From Nitrosomonas sp. Is35 (GTDB lineage: Bacteria > Pseudomonadota > Gammaproteobacteria > Burkholderiales > Nitrosomonadaceae), in NCBI RefSeq assembly GCF_033063295.1, contig NZ_JAWJZH010000001.1:1488001-1552000 (forward strand): DNA of 64,000 bases, written 5' to 3'. The notes under the pieces were generated by a model. The model did not search any database, was not told the DNA's origin, and saw only the letters and a program-made list of their open reading frames with translations. Each line of letters starts with the position of its first letter. Position 1 is the stretch's first letter. Both the position numbers and the translations under genes were made by a program. Positions 1 to 7,641 of this stretch are shown here, piece by piece.

Positions 1-357
1 TTGATACTGAGCCGGTTTTCTTTTTAAGCTAACCGGCTTGTTATTACGCAGCTTAACGGGCAAGCCATTCAGTATCACCATACCCAGCGGGTGATGATAA
101 TACTGGCTGCAAAAATAAAATAAATCCAACAATGCGGCGGGTAGAGGTTTTATTTCCCTGAAAATGCCGTGCGCGGACTTCAGTTTCTCAATGGGAATCT
201 GCGTTTCATCGCTGACCGCGAGGATAATACCGGTGACTTGTTTTTTGCCGAAAGGCACACAGGCGCGTAGCCCGATATCGTGTTGGCTGGCGTCCTCTAA
301 CTGGTAATCAAACAGTGTGTCGACTGGAACATTGAGTGCGACACGGATGATGGGCAT
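1..357 (-). CDS. priA: Primosomal protein N' (PriA), N-terminal part only
   Basis: PriA is the 3'-5' helicase that restarts stalled replication forks. Only the first 119 codons are inside the window; the gene continues past base 1. The reading frame from ATG at 355-357 gives MPIIRVALNVPVDTLFDYQ, then a CVPFGKKQVTGIIL stretch; this is the PriA 3'-DNA-binding domain start (a conserved IxRVALxxP...FDY...VPFG pattern). The helicase motifs and zinc-binding cysteines lie outside the window. No clear Shine-Dalgarno precedes the start. It sits behind the lipoprotein gene on the same strand with a hairpin between them, so it probably has its own promoter. Confidence 0.85.
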   Translation of the reverse strand, partial: MPIIRVALNVPVDTLFDYQLEDASQHDIGLRACVPFGKKQVTGIILAVSDETQIPIEKLKSAHGIFREIKPLPAALLDLFYFCSQYYHHPLGMVILNGLPVKLRNNKPVSLKRKPAQYQ

Positions 358-383
358 GAGCAGCCGGATTTATAACGAAGGAA

Positions 384-430
384 AAGCACTACTCACCGGC
401 TATGAAACAGTTCCGGTGAGTGTTGTGCTT
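384..430 (-). terminator. Hairpin terminator between lipoprotein gene and priA
   Basis: An inverted repeat has outer arms AAGCAC (384-389) and GTGCTT (425-430) and inner arms ACTCACCGG (391-399) and CCGGTGAGT (413-421). Read on the minus strand it follows the lipoprotein stop codon at 449 and is followed by a T-rich run (CTTTTCCTTCGTT). It fits an intrinsic terminator for the lipoprotein gene. Confidence 0.5.
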
Positions 431-448
431 TAAGATTCAAACCATCAG

Positions 449-1870
449 TTATTTAGAAACACGGTACAGCGTGACCGATGGTTCACCGGGTTTGTCCAGC
501 TTGGCGGTATTGCCATCCGAACTGAGGGTGAAGCCGATGCTGCCTTCCACATCGGAGAATCCGGCGCAACCATTGGTGTTATAGGTGAAGCTGGATAAAC
601 TGAAATTATTTCCGCCTTTGTTATAGGTATAGGAAGAAAATTCGATGCCGGGTTTTGCGCATTTTGCTTGATCTTCACGCTGTGTTGCACCTGTCGGATC
701 GATCATCATATATTTGCCGTTAGGGAAGAAAACCACAGTTTGTGTGTTGATCGCTTCACTGTCATACGCCCAAGCGCCGACAATACCGTTTGCGTCGTTA
801 TCAATTTTTGCGTAGCGGGATTCTTTGACTTCTTTTTCCGCAACCTCATTTTCATCGCTTAACTGTATCGGTTTGGCGATATGGAAAAGCTCACCGAATA
901 CACTGCCTTGTTCACGCGCTCTTTGCACTGTGACAATATCGGAATTAATCAATTCGGAGCCGTCGGTACGCACTCGCCGCGTTGGGCCAGGATTAGAGAA
1001 ACCAGCCTTCAGATTGGTGTCCACGCTGGGCGTGCTCACCAGCTTGAAGCCGCGGCTGTCAAAATCAGTCGCTTTGGCTACGCCATATTCAACACCCGCT
1101 TGGAAAACGGTTTTCCCGCCGCACACCCGGTTTTCATCACAGGAATCATCCGGTCTTGCATCGCCTTGCAAGTACTCACCGCTGCTATCGGCGGCTACTC
1201 GCAGCACGCTGGCGGTTTGGTTGGTATAACTGACCCAGATTTGCGCGCTGAGCAGTGCGACACCTTGAGAAAGAAAGTGTGTGCGCGCTGCTTCAGGAGT
1301 TACGGCTTCGCCGGAAATACCACCGGCTTCCATAATTTCTTTTAGCTCGGCGGAATCGGCAAATGTTTCCGGACTGCTATCCAGATTAATCGACCCTTTA
1401 ACGGCAGCAGCCGTTTCACGGGAAATGGCAATACCATTGGAAAGATCGCTGTCGGAATCCAATGATTGCAGTAAAACCAGCAGATTTTGTAGTTTATTAT
1501 TGTTGCCACCGGCTAATTCAATCGGAGTCACAATCTGTGAACCGGGAATATTACCCAATGTCAAACCGCCCAGCTTGAATTCGATTTTGTCACCATGATT
1601 GAAATTAAAACTGCCTTTCTCGTCGGTGGTGCCGGATTTTCCGGAAGTTGCCGCGAACGTTACGCCGGACACGGGGGAATCTACTAAAATACCGGTTGCC
1701 GGGCCTGTCGGCATGGTTCTTTTGACAGCCGTTGCTGACGATGATGACGAAGAGGATGAAGTATCGAGTGCTTTTTCACCGCCGCTGTCGCAGGCAGCTA
1801 GACCAACAACAAATACTGTGGATAATACGGGTATCCATGATTTTTTTCTTAATTGCTGTTTAGATTTCAT
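449..1870 (-). CDS. Large outer-membrane or periplasmic lipoprotein of unknown function
   Basis: Predicted 473-residue lipoprotein. The signal peptide has a basic start (MKSKQQLRKK), a hydrophobic core and a lipobox ending LAAC, followed by an unusual run of eight serines as a flexible tether. Residues about 50-120 hold a motif seen in many proteobacterial secreted proteins (GILVDSPVSGV, then SGTTDEKGSF, then GGLTLG), a small beta-sandwich of carboxypeptidase-regulatory type. The C-terminal ~120 residues (GIVGAWAYD, VVFFPNGKYMM) resemble a lipocalin-like beta domain. A longer reading frame upstream is open, but ATG at 1868-1870 is preferred because it starts the signal peptide and is preceded by AAAGAGAG. 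Function unknown. Confidence 0.75.
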   Translation of the reverse strand: MKSKQQLRKKSWIPVLSTVFVVGLAACDSGGEKALDTSSSSSSSSATAVKRTMPTGPATGILVDSPVSGVTFAATSGKSGTTDEKGSFNFNHGDKIEFKLGGLTLGNIPGSQIVTPIELAGGNNNKLQNLLVLLQSLDSDSDLSNGIAISRETAAAVKGSINLDSSPETFADSAELKEIMEAGGISGEAVTPEAARTHFLSQGVALLSAQIWVSYTNQTASVLRVAADSSGEYLQGDARPDDSCDENRVCGGKTVFQAGVEYGVAKATDFDSRGFKLVSTPSVDTNLKAGFSNPGPTRRVRTDGSELINSDIVTVQRAREQGSVFGELFHIAKPIQLSDENEVAEKEVKESRYAKIDNDANGIVGAWAYDSEAINTQTVVFFPNGKYMMIDPTGATQREDQAKCAKPGIEFSSYTYNKGGNNFSLSSFTYNTNGCAGFSDVEGSIGFTLSSDGNTAKLDKPGEPSVTLYRVSK

Positions 1871-2090
1871 TAAGATGCTCTCTTTTTGATTAATTAAATA
1901 ATTCAATCTTGTACAATTTACTTTTTTGTCCGAGTAACGTATCGATGGATGCTGATATTTTACTATCAAGATTGCTATTATAGCCATGCATTCGGTTTTT
2001 CGTTCCTGACTTGCTTAAATAGGTTTTAAATTTTTGTCTTTTCGTGTATTTTCGCCGCTGTTTTTTATCTGGGGGGTATAAGGTATTTAT

Positions 2091-3203
2091 ATGTCTAACA
2101 TGGCTGATATTTCGCAACTGGCGGACATGTCAGTGCAGCTTCCCGTCAACTGGTACTTGGATCCTAAAATTCTTGAACTTGAAAAACGTATTTTGTTTGA
2201 TCGCGGGCCGGGTTACGTAGGTCATGAAATAATGGTTCCCAATGTGGGCGATTATTATGTGCCGGAATGGATGAATAATGCCAAAGTGCTGGTGCGTAAC
2301 GAACAAGGCATTGAATTGTTATCGAATGTTTGCCGTCACCGTCAAGCGCTTTTATTGACGGGCAGAAGTAATACCAAAAGCATCGTGTGTCCGATACATC
2401 GCTGGACTTATGCGTTGAATGGCAAATTGCTGGGTGCGCCGCATTTTGAGCAGAATCCTTGCCTGAATCTGAGCAAAACCGCATTGCAAAGCTGGAATGG
2501 TTTATTGTTTAACGGTGAACGTCAAGTTGCGCACGATATGGGTAATCTGAGCGTGTTGCAGGATTTTGATTTTTCTGGCTATGTCTTTGATCGCGTGCAG
2601 ATTGATCACTATCACTGTAACTGGAAAACATTTATCGAAGTGTATTTGGAAGATTATCACGTCGATCCGTTTCACCCGGGATTAAGCCGTTTTGTCGATA
2701 CCGGAAAACTCGATTGGGAATTTGGCGATTGGTATAGCGTGCAGACTGTGGCAATCGATAGTGCACGTTTGCAAAAACCGGGCACTCCGGTGTATGCCAA
2801 ATGGCACGAACAAGTATTACTGCAACAATCGGAAGGGGAGATGCCGCCGCATGGATCGATCTGGTTGTTGTATTACCCCAATGTCATGCTCGAGTGGTAT
2901 CCGCATACGCTGGTCATCAGTACGATTCTGCCGACCGGAGTAGAAAGCTGTATGAACGTGGTTGAGTTTTACTATCCGGAAGAGATTGCGCTATTTGAAC
3001 GCGATTTCGTGGAAGCCGAACAAGCGGCATACAAAGAAACCGCGCTTGAAGATGATGAAATCTGCAAACGGATGACCGCCGGGCGGCGTGCTTTATTTGA
3101 ACAGGGTTTAAATGAAACCGGGCCTTATCAAATTCCTATGGAAGAAGGAATGAAGCACTTCCATCAATTCCTGCAACGAGAAATCGGACCGCATATCCGT
3201 TGA
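2091..3203 (+). CDS. Rieske [2Fe-2S] ring-hydroxylating oxygenase alpha-subunit-like protein
   Basis: A 370-residue protein of the Rieske non-haem iron oxygenase family. The Rieske cluster ligands are visible as C81-R-H83 and C100-P-I-H103. The catalytic mononuclear iron motif follows as EDYHVDPFHPG, with H190 and H195. Family members use electrons from a reductase to hydroxylate or demethylate small molecules, including quaternary amines, but no reductase or ferredoxin gene lies beside it, so the substrate and electron donor are unknown. The start is ATG at 2091, behind a TAAGG ribosome-binding sequence; ATG 2100 is an alternative. The next gene, a DMT permease, starts 42 bases downstream and may be cotranscribed. 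Confidence 0.85.
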   Translation: MSNMADISQLADMSVQLPVNWYLDPKILELEKRILFDRGPGYVGHEIMVPNVGDYYVPEWMNNAKVLVRNEQGIELLSNVCRHRQALLLTGRSNTKSIVCPIHRWTYALNGKLLGAPHFEQNPCLNLSKTALQSWNGLLFNGERQVAHDMGNLSVLQDFDFSGYVFDRVQIDHYHCNWKTFIEVYLEDYHVDPFHPGLSRFVDTGKLDWEFGDWYSVQTVAIDSARLQKPGTPVYAKWHEQVLLQQSEGEMPPHGSIWLLYYPNVMLEWYPHTLVISTILPTGVESCMNVVEFYYPEEIALFERDFVEAEQAAYKETALEDDEICKRMTAGRRALFEQGLNETGPYQIPMEEGMKHFHQFLQREIGPHIR

Positions 3204-3245
3204 TTCAATAACCGCAACTGCTGTATTTTTTAGGAACACCGACAA

Positions 3246-4106
3246 GTGCGTTCATTGTGGATGTTGGTTGCAGGCTTTATGTTTGCCTGCATGGGCGTAC
3301 TGGTCAAACTCGGTGCGGCGTATTTTTCCAGTACGGAATTGGTGTTTTACCGTTCGTTGTTCGGTGTCTGGATGACTTACTTGGTCATCCGCTATTACCG
3401 TCTGCCGGTAACAACGCCGCATTGGCGGGTTCACTGCTGGCGCGGAATCTCCGGCTTGATCAGTTTATTGATGTTTTTTTACTGTATAACGCAATTACCC
3501 TTGGCGACCGCCATTTCGCTGAATTATACCTGGCCGCTTTTCTTGGCAGTGTTTTCCACCTTGATTTTGAAAGAACATATTCACTGGCCGTTAATCTGCA
3601 CAGTTTTACTCGGTTTTACCGGTGTGGTTTTGTTACTGCGCCCTTCGTTGCCCGAAGATCAATGGGTGGCCGGTTTGCTGGGGATGGCCTCCGGGTTTTT
3701 CGCTGCAATTGCTTATATCAATGTCAAACAACTGGGCGAATTGGGTGAATCCGAATGGCAGGTGGTATTTTATTTTACATTGATCAGCACATTAGGCACT
3801 GGTGTGTGGTTGCTGTTTACGGCATTCAGTCCGGTTAACTGGGATGGTTTATTGCTGCTGCTCGGTACCGGTATAACAGCCACATTGGCGCAATTGGCGA
3901 TGACACGCGCCTATCATCAAGGTGCGACGCTGGTTGTGACTTCACTGGGTTATAGCACGGTATTATTTGCCAGTCTTTGGGGCATTCTGTTGTGGAATGA
4001 TGTATTGCCTCCCGTAGCCTGGCTCGGGATGGGATTGATTGTTCTGGGCGGTTCATTAAGCGGCATCCTGGGTATTAAGCGAGCTTCCATTGTGACGTCC
4101 AAGTGA
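3246..4106 (+). CDS. EamA/DMT-superfamily permease
   Basis: A 286-residue inner-membrane protein with about ten hydrophobic helices arranged as two repeated EamA halves. The first half begins at MLVAGFMFACMGVLVKLGA. The second begins near residue 140 (GLLGMASGFFAAIAYINVKQLGE). Such permeases export metabolites such as amino acids, nucleobases or related compounds; nothing here shows the substrate. The start is GTG at 3246, behind a weak AGGAAC. It lies just after the Rieske oxygenase gene on the same strand, which suggests but does not prove a shared metabolite. Confidence 0.85.
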   Translation: MRSLWMLVAGFMFACMGVLVKLGAAYFSSTELVFYRSLFGVWMTYLVIRYYRLPVTTPHWRVHCWRGISGLISLLMFFYCITQLPLATAISLNYTWPLFLAVFSTLILKEHIHWPLICTVLLGFTGVVLLLRPSLPEDQWVAGLLGMASGFFAAIAYINVKQLGELGESEWQVVFYFTLISTLGTGVWLLFTAFSPVNWDGLLLLLGTGITATLAQLAMTRAYHQGATLVVTSLGYSTVLFASLWGILLWNDVLPPVAWLGMGLIVLGGSLSGILGIKRASIVTSK

Positions 4107-4192
4107 TTTTGCTGTGATGCGGGTAGCGGCAAAATTTGCACCATCCGGTTTAATTCCCTATGATGAGCTAATTATTTGTTGAGGAGGGAGTC

Positions 4193-4543
4193 ATGATAAC
4201 TATTCAAAAGAAAGACAATCTCGTAATTGTTGCAGTTATTGGTGAGTTTACATTAGCCGACTACAATGAATTTGAGCAACAAGTGCTGTATCAATCCCAT
4301 TTTGACGGTAAAGCCAATCTCTTGTTTGATTGGCGCGACATGCTGGATTACACCGTTGATGTAGCTTGGGAAGAAGTTAAATTCATGCGCGATCACGGCA
4401 GTGAATTCAACCGGGTAGCGGTTGTGACGGATGATGAATGGCAAACCTGGGGCGCATGGGTTTTCAATTTATTCATTCATGCCAACGTAACGGTTTTTCA
4501 CGATTACGAGAAAGCCGAGATTTGGGCCTCGGAGACTGAATAA
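4193..4543 (+). CDS. SpoIIAA-like STAS/SEC14-fold domain protein
   Basis: A 116-residue soluble protein with the SpoIIAA-like (DUF3478) pattern: an N-terminal beta strand pair (NLVIVAVIGEFTLADY), a central LLFDWRDM strand and turn, then VAVVTDDEWQTW and a C-terminal helix with AEIWA. Family members are small single-domain proteins of unclear role, possibly lipid- or partner-binding. A strong GAGGAGGGAG ribosome-binding site precedes ATG 4193. It stands alone, with an 86-base gap to the upstream permease. Confidence 0.75.
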   Translation: MITIQKKDNLVIVAVIGEFTLADYNEFEQQVLYQSHFDGKANLLFDWRDMLDYTVDVAWEEVKFMRDHGSEFNRVAVVTDDEWQTWGAWVFNLFIHANVTVFHDYEKAEIWASETE

Positions 4544-4563
4544 CCGATTCCCGGTTGAATGAT

Positions 4564-4594
4564 TGTGACGAATTAACGCGATCTATGCGTCACA
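4564..4594. repeat. Inverted repeat TGTGACG-N17-CGTCACA
   Basis: Perfect 7-base arms at 4564-4570 and 4588-4594 lie between the STAS-domain gene and the downstream membrane protein. There is no T-run, so it is not a clear terminator. The 17-base spacer is too long for a Crp/Fnr half-site pair (normally 6). It could be a two-site operator or a stem-loop in the 3' end of the upstream transcript. Confidence 0.3.
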
Positions 4595-4682
4595 GCACAT
4601 TGTATGAAATGTGTATGCGTAATATACAACAGAGTATTTGCTATGATTTCCAAGTTTGTTCTTAAGCGGTAAGAAAAATCGA

Positions 4683-5168
4683 ATGGATGATTTTGTTTTA
4701 GCCCGAGTATTGCACGTATTGGGCATCGTGCTTTGGATAGGCGGCGTTGCAATGGTGACGTTTGTGTTGTTGCCAACCTTGGCGCGCATGCAGTCGGCCA
4801 CGGATGCAATGGCATTTTTTTCCCGTTTCCGGCAACGGTTTGCCGCGCAAGCGCGTTTTTCCACATTGATCGTTGGGTTGAGCGGTTTCTACATGGTTTA
4901 TGTGCTCGATGCCTGGCATCGTTTCATGCAGTGGCAATATTGGTGGATGCACATGATGGTAGCGATCTGGCTGCTGTTTAGCGTGATGTTGTTCGTCATG
5001 GAACCGCGTGGACGCCGCAGGCAAGGCGCAGCCCCGGTACAGCAAGACATTTCACCGGAAACATTTGCCAGAATTCAGCGCAAGCACTTGTTCTTATTGA
5101 TACTCAGTTTAATTACCATTGCCGGTGCCGTGGCAGGTAGTCATGGCTGGTTGATAGCCGGGAGTTGA
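4683..5168 (+). CDS. CopD-like four-helix integral membrane protein
   Basis: A 161-residue membrane protein with four predicted helices, at about residues 5-30, 50-75, 80-105 and 135-155. It resembles the small CopD/DUF4149-type membrane proteins. Histidines at helix ends (VLHVLGIVLWIGG, WWMHMMVA, GSHGW) could bind haem or metal, as in cytochrome b561-like bundles; this is inference. An upstream extension of the frame exists, but ATG 4683 behind GGTAAG starts the first helix naturally. Its stop overlaps the region just before the SirB-like gene, and the two are likely translated together. Confidence 0.65.
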   Translation: MDDFVLARVLHVLGIVLWIGGVAMVTFVLLPTLARMQSATDAMAFFSRFRQRFAAQARFSTLIVGLSGFYMVYVLDAWHRFMQWQYWWMHMMVAIWLLFSVMLFVMEPRGRRRQGAAPVQQDISPETFARIQRKHLFLLILSLITIAGAVAGSHGWLIAGS

Positions 5169-5170
5169 AT

Positions 5171-5554
5171 GTGAGTTACGCATTGTTGAAAATGATTCAC
5201 GTCAGTAGCGTGATACTCAGTTACTCATTGTTTTTCCTGCGTGGAATCTGGTTGATCCGGGATTCAACGAGTTTGCGCCAACGTTGGGTCAAGATTCTGC
5301 CGCATATCATCGATACCGTTCTGCTGACCAGCGCGGTTTTTCTGGCAATGGTCATTCAGCAAAATCCGCTGCAGGATTCCTGGTTAACCGCCAAGATTGC
5401 TGGTTTGCTGCTGTATATCGCTCTGGGTATGGTGGCGATGCGCTTCGGCAAAACCCGGCGGGCAAAAATTATCGCCTGGGTGGCGGCACAATGCGTGTTT
5501 ATTTACATTGTGCTGGTTGCAATCACCAAAAGCCCGGTATTAGGTCTCGGTTAG
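5171..5554 (+). CDS. SirB-family membrane protein
   Basis: A 127-residue inner-membrane protein with four helices and the SirB-family pattern (YALLKMIHV at the start, SYSLFFLRG, then KILPHIIDTVLLTSA and WLTAKIAGLLLYI). The family function is not established. The frame is open from TTG 5165, but GTG 5171 is preferred because GGGAG at 5160-5164 sits six bases before it. The gene starts three bases after the stop codon of the CopD-like gene, so the two form a pair of small membrane proteins. Confidence 0.75.
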   Translation: MSYALLKMIHVSSVILSYSLFFLRGIWLIRDSTSLRQRWVKILPHIIDTVLLTSAVFLAMVIQQNPLQDSWLTAKIAGLLLYIALGMVAMRFGKTRRAKIIAWVAAQCVFIYIVLVAITKSPVLGLG

Positions 5555-5595
5555 AATCCTGCAGCCGTAGCACCCGTAAAATTCACTGATAGCGA

Positions 5596-6117
5596 ATGGA
5601 TTTCTCCGCTTTGCGTTTTGAAAAAGCCAATGTCGATCAAGCGCAGGCAATCAGCGATCTGATCAACCTGACGTATCGCGGAAACGCCGGTTGGACAACC
5701 GAAGCGGCGATTATTCAAGGCGATAGAACCAACCGGCAGGAAATCGAAACGGCCATGCAAAATTCCGGCGCGCATTTTTTTGTCATTAACCTGCCTTCTA
5801 TGCTGGCGTCGTGCATTTATGTCGCACGAGAAGAAGAGCGTGCGTACATCGGTTTTTTTTCGGTTCATCCGGATCTGCAAGGGCAGGGACTTGGAAAATA
5901 CATGCTCGAACAAGCGGAAACTTTTGCCAGCAGCGTCATGAATGTGCATCAATTTGTCATGTTCGTGATATCACAGCGCACCGAATTGGTCGAATTTTAT
6001 CAACGCAGGGGTTATTACTGTACCGGCCGGATTGAAACTTATCCGGCGTATCTTGGCACGCCTAAAATTGCCGGATTGACGATTGAATATCTTGAAAAGA
6101 AAGATACGCGTTGTTAA
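5596..6117 (+). CDS. GNAT-family N-acetyltransferase
   Basis: A 173-residue acyltransferase with the acetyl-CoA binding motif A near residue 91 (FFSVHPDLQGQGLGKYML, a QxxGxG/A-type loop). Beta strand 5 and helix 4 follow (QFVMFVISQRTELVEFYQRRGY). The substrate is unknown; the YPAY tail is common in uncharacterised small-molecule or N-terminal acetyltransferases. ATG 5596 begins the protein, with no strong Shine-Dalgarno. It is on the same strand as the SirB-like gene, with a 41-base gap. Confidence 0.8.
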   Translation: MDFSALRFEKANVDQAQAISDLINLTYRGNAGWTTEAAIIQGDRTNRQEIETAMQNSGAHFFVINLPSMLASCIYVAREEERAYIGFFSVHPDLQGQGLGKYMLEQAETFASSVMNVHQFVMFVISQRTELVEFYQRRGYYCTGRIETYPAYLGTPKIAGLTIEYLEKKDTRC

Positions 6118-6511
6118 GAAAGCTGTGAAAAACTAGCATGGCTCGATCATGTTGCGCTGAAATTAAGCTCAAGATGCTCATTTATCACGCATAAACCGGG
6201 TCTGATTTCACTTTGCCTAGCCATCGTTTGCGATCTTTTTCAGCATTTTTTTGATTAAAGAAAATATTATCACCAGATTTTTATCCTCGTTCTCCCCTCG
6301 CTGGTCAATATATATTAGATTTCCTTATGGCGGTTTTACGGGCTAATTCTTAACCTAATTTATAATAACATTACTACTAACATTTGTTTTAATTCACATA
6401 TTTTTCACAAAAAACGTATTTTTTCTTGACATTTTATTTACATTTATCATGATATGGTGCCCTTTCCTGCAACGAAAAGGGTAACGAAACTTCTTTATAA
6501 ACGAGGAAATT
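6118..6511. other. AT-rich intergenic region
   Basis: This 394-base gap contains no convincing reading frame. It becomes strongly AT-rich toward its right end, where a candidate promoter for the small secreted peptide and carbonic anhydrase lies. No terminator with a good U-tract was seen behind the GNAT gene. Confidence 0.5.
6426..6453 (+). promoter_or_regulatory. Candidate sigma-70 promoter for the peptide/carbonic anhydrase operon
   Basis: A perfect -35 hexamer TTGACA (6426-6431) is followed after 16 bases by CATGAT (6448-6453), a 4/6 match to TATAAT. It lies about 60 bases before ATG 6512 in AT-rich sequence. Confidence 0.5.
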
Positions 6512-6733
6512 ATGCTGATAAAAATATTTTTGGCTATCGCCATGAGTTTAAGTGTTTCGTGTTTTGCGGAATCCGGATCGAACAGTTCAAAATCATCTGC
6601 TGATTCCAATCAACAAACACAAACTTCACAATCGAGTTCATCGACCAAAAAGGAAAATTCTCAATCGGTACAAGATTCCGATAAGGACAAGAAACCGTCG
6701 ATGGTGGATTATTGCAAGAAACATACGTGTTAA
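6512..6733 (+). CDS. Small secreted Ser/Gln/Lys-rich peptide
   Basis: A 73-residue protein with a clear Sec signal peptide (MLIKIFLAIAMSLSVSCFA, cleavage likely after FA). The mature part is low-complexity, rich in serine, glutamine and lysine, and ends in a conserved-looking MVDYCKKHTC with two cysteines. No known family recognised. A good ribosome-binding site (CGAGGAAATT) precedes the start. The carbonic anhydrase gene begins 32 bases after its stop, so the two are probably cotranscribed. Confidence 0.65.
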   Translation: MLIKIFLAIAMSLSVSCFAESGSNSSKSSADSNQQTQTSQSSSSTKKENSQSVQDSDKDKKPSMVDYCKKHTC

Positions 6734-6765
6734 TCGAATAACGATTTGCAAATTGGAGATAACCA

Positions 6766-7563
6766 ATGAACAAAAAAGTATTGAGAAATCTGGCTTCAGC
6801 AATTCTTGTATGTTATGCCGCGGCGGCTGTTTCGGCTCCGCACTGGACGCATGAGGAACAAGCAACTTGGGGAGCGATTCAGGATCCATCACAAACCGTC
6901 GTGCCGTTGAATTATCCGTATGCGGAATGCAGTATCGGCTCACACCAATCGCCGGTCGATTTAGCCGATGCGAGAATTGATAATACCCGTAAATTGAATA
7001 ATCTGGAGGTTTGGTACGATGTGGACACCCCGGTATTCTTCAATACCGGTCACGCGGTTCAGGTCAATACCTCAACGCACTATAAAGGCGAGCTGAAAAT
7101 CGGAGAGGAATCGTATCCGCTGGTTCAATTTCACTTTCATGAGCCCAGCGAACATGCAGTAGGCGGCGTGAAGTTTCCTGCGGAATTACATTTTGTTCAT
7201 GTCAGCCCGGATGGGCGACTCATCGTTTTGGGTGTGGCGGTAACCGTAGGGGAAGAAAATGCGACATTGCAGACTATTTTAAACAATATGCCCGCTACAG
7301 GAGGTGATCAAAATGCTAATCCCACCGGTATCCGGATTGATCCAACCACATTATTACCGCCGCTTGGTCATAATACGTTTGATTATGTATCGTTCGCTGG
7401 TTCTTTAACAACACCGCCTTGCAGTGAAGGTGTGCAATGGTACCTTTTATTGGACAGCATTTCGATATCTGCGGCACAGCTTTCACAACTCAAGGGATTC
7501 TATACGGATAATGCCAGATCACCGCAGAATCTGAATGGGCGAGTTATCTCTTCAACCAAATAA
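6766..7563 (+). CDS. Periplasmic alpha-class carbonic anhydrase
   Basis: Alpha carbonic anhydrase, hydrating CO2 to bicarbonate in the periplasm. The 265-residue protein has a signal peptide (residues 1-24, ending VSA). Zinc ligands H123 and H125 are in QFHFHEPSEH and H142 is in ELHFVH. The substrate-pocket signature SLTTPPCSEGVQW is intact (C219). C55 and C219 are positioned for the family disulfide. TGGAGATAACC precedes ATG 6766. In a carbon-fixing ammonia oxidiser this enzyme would aid CO2 supply and periplasmic pH buffering; that role is inference. Confidence 0.93.
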   Translation: MNKKVLRNLASAILVCYAAAAVSAPHWTHEEQATWGAIQDPSQTVVPLNYPYAECSIGSHQSPVDLADARIDNTRKLNNLEVWYDVDTPVFFNTGHAVQVNTSTHYKGELKIGEESYPLVQFHFHEPSEHAVGGVKFPAELHFVHVSPDGRLIVLGVAVTVGEENATLQTILNNMPATGGDQNANPTGIRIDPTTLLPPLGHNTFDYVSFAGSLTTPPCSEGVQWYLLLDSISISAAQLSQLKGFYTDNARSPQNLNGRVISSTK

Positions 7564-7576
7564 TTTAAGTAAAAAT

Positions 7577-7635
7577 ATAAGGTAAATCAGTGTATTTAAC
7601 GTGATAAGTTTAGGTTAATGCACGATTTGCCTTAT
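7577..7635. terminator. Weak inverted repeat between convergent genes
   Basis: ATAAGGTAAATC (7577-7588) can pair with GATTTGCCTTAT (7624-7635), with one G-T pair. The loop is 35 bases. It lies between the convergent carbonic anhydrase and PAS-GGDEF-EAL genes and could end transcription from either side, but the long loop makes this uncertain. Confidence 0.25.
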
Positions 7636-7641
7636 GATTTC

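Noticed and set aside
1871..1987. 39-codon N-terminal extension of the lipoprotein
   Set aside because: It would bury the signal peptide and lipobox; ATG 1870 has the better start context.
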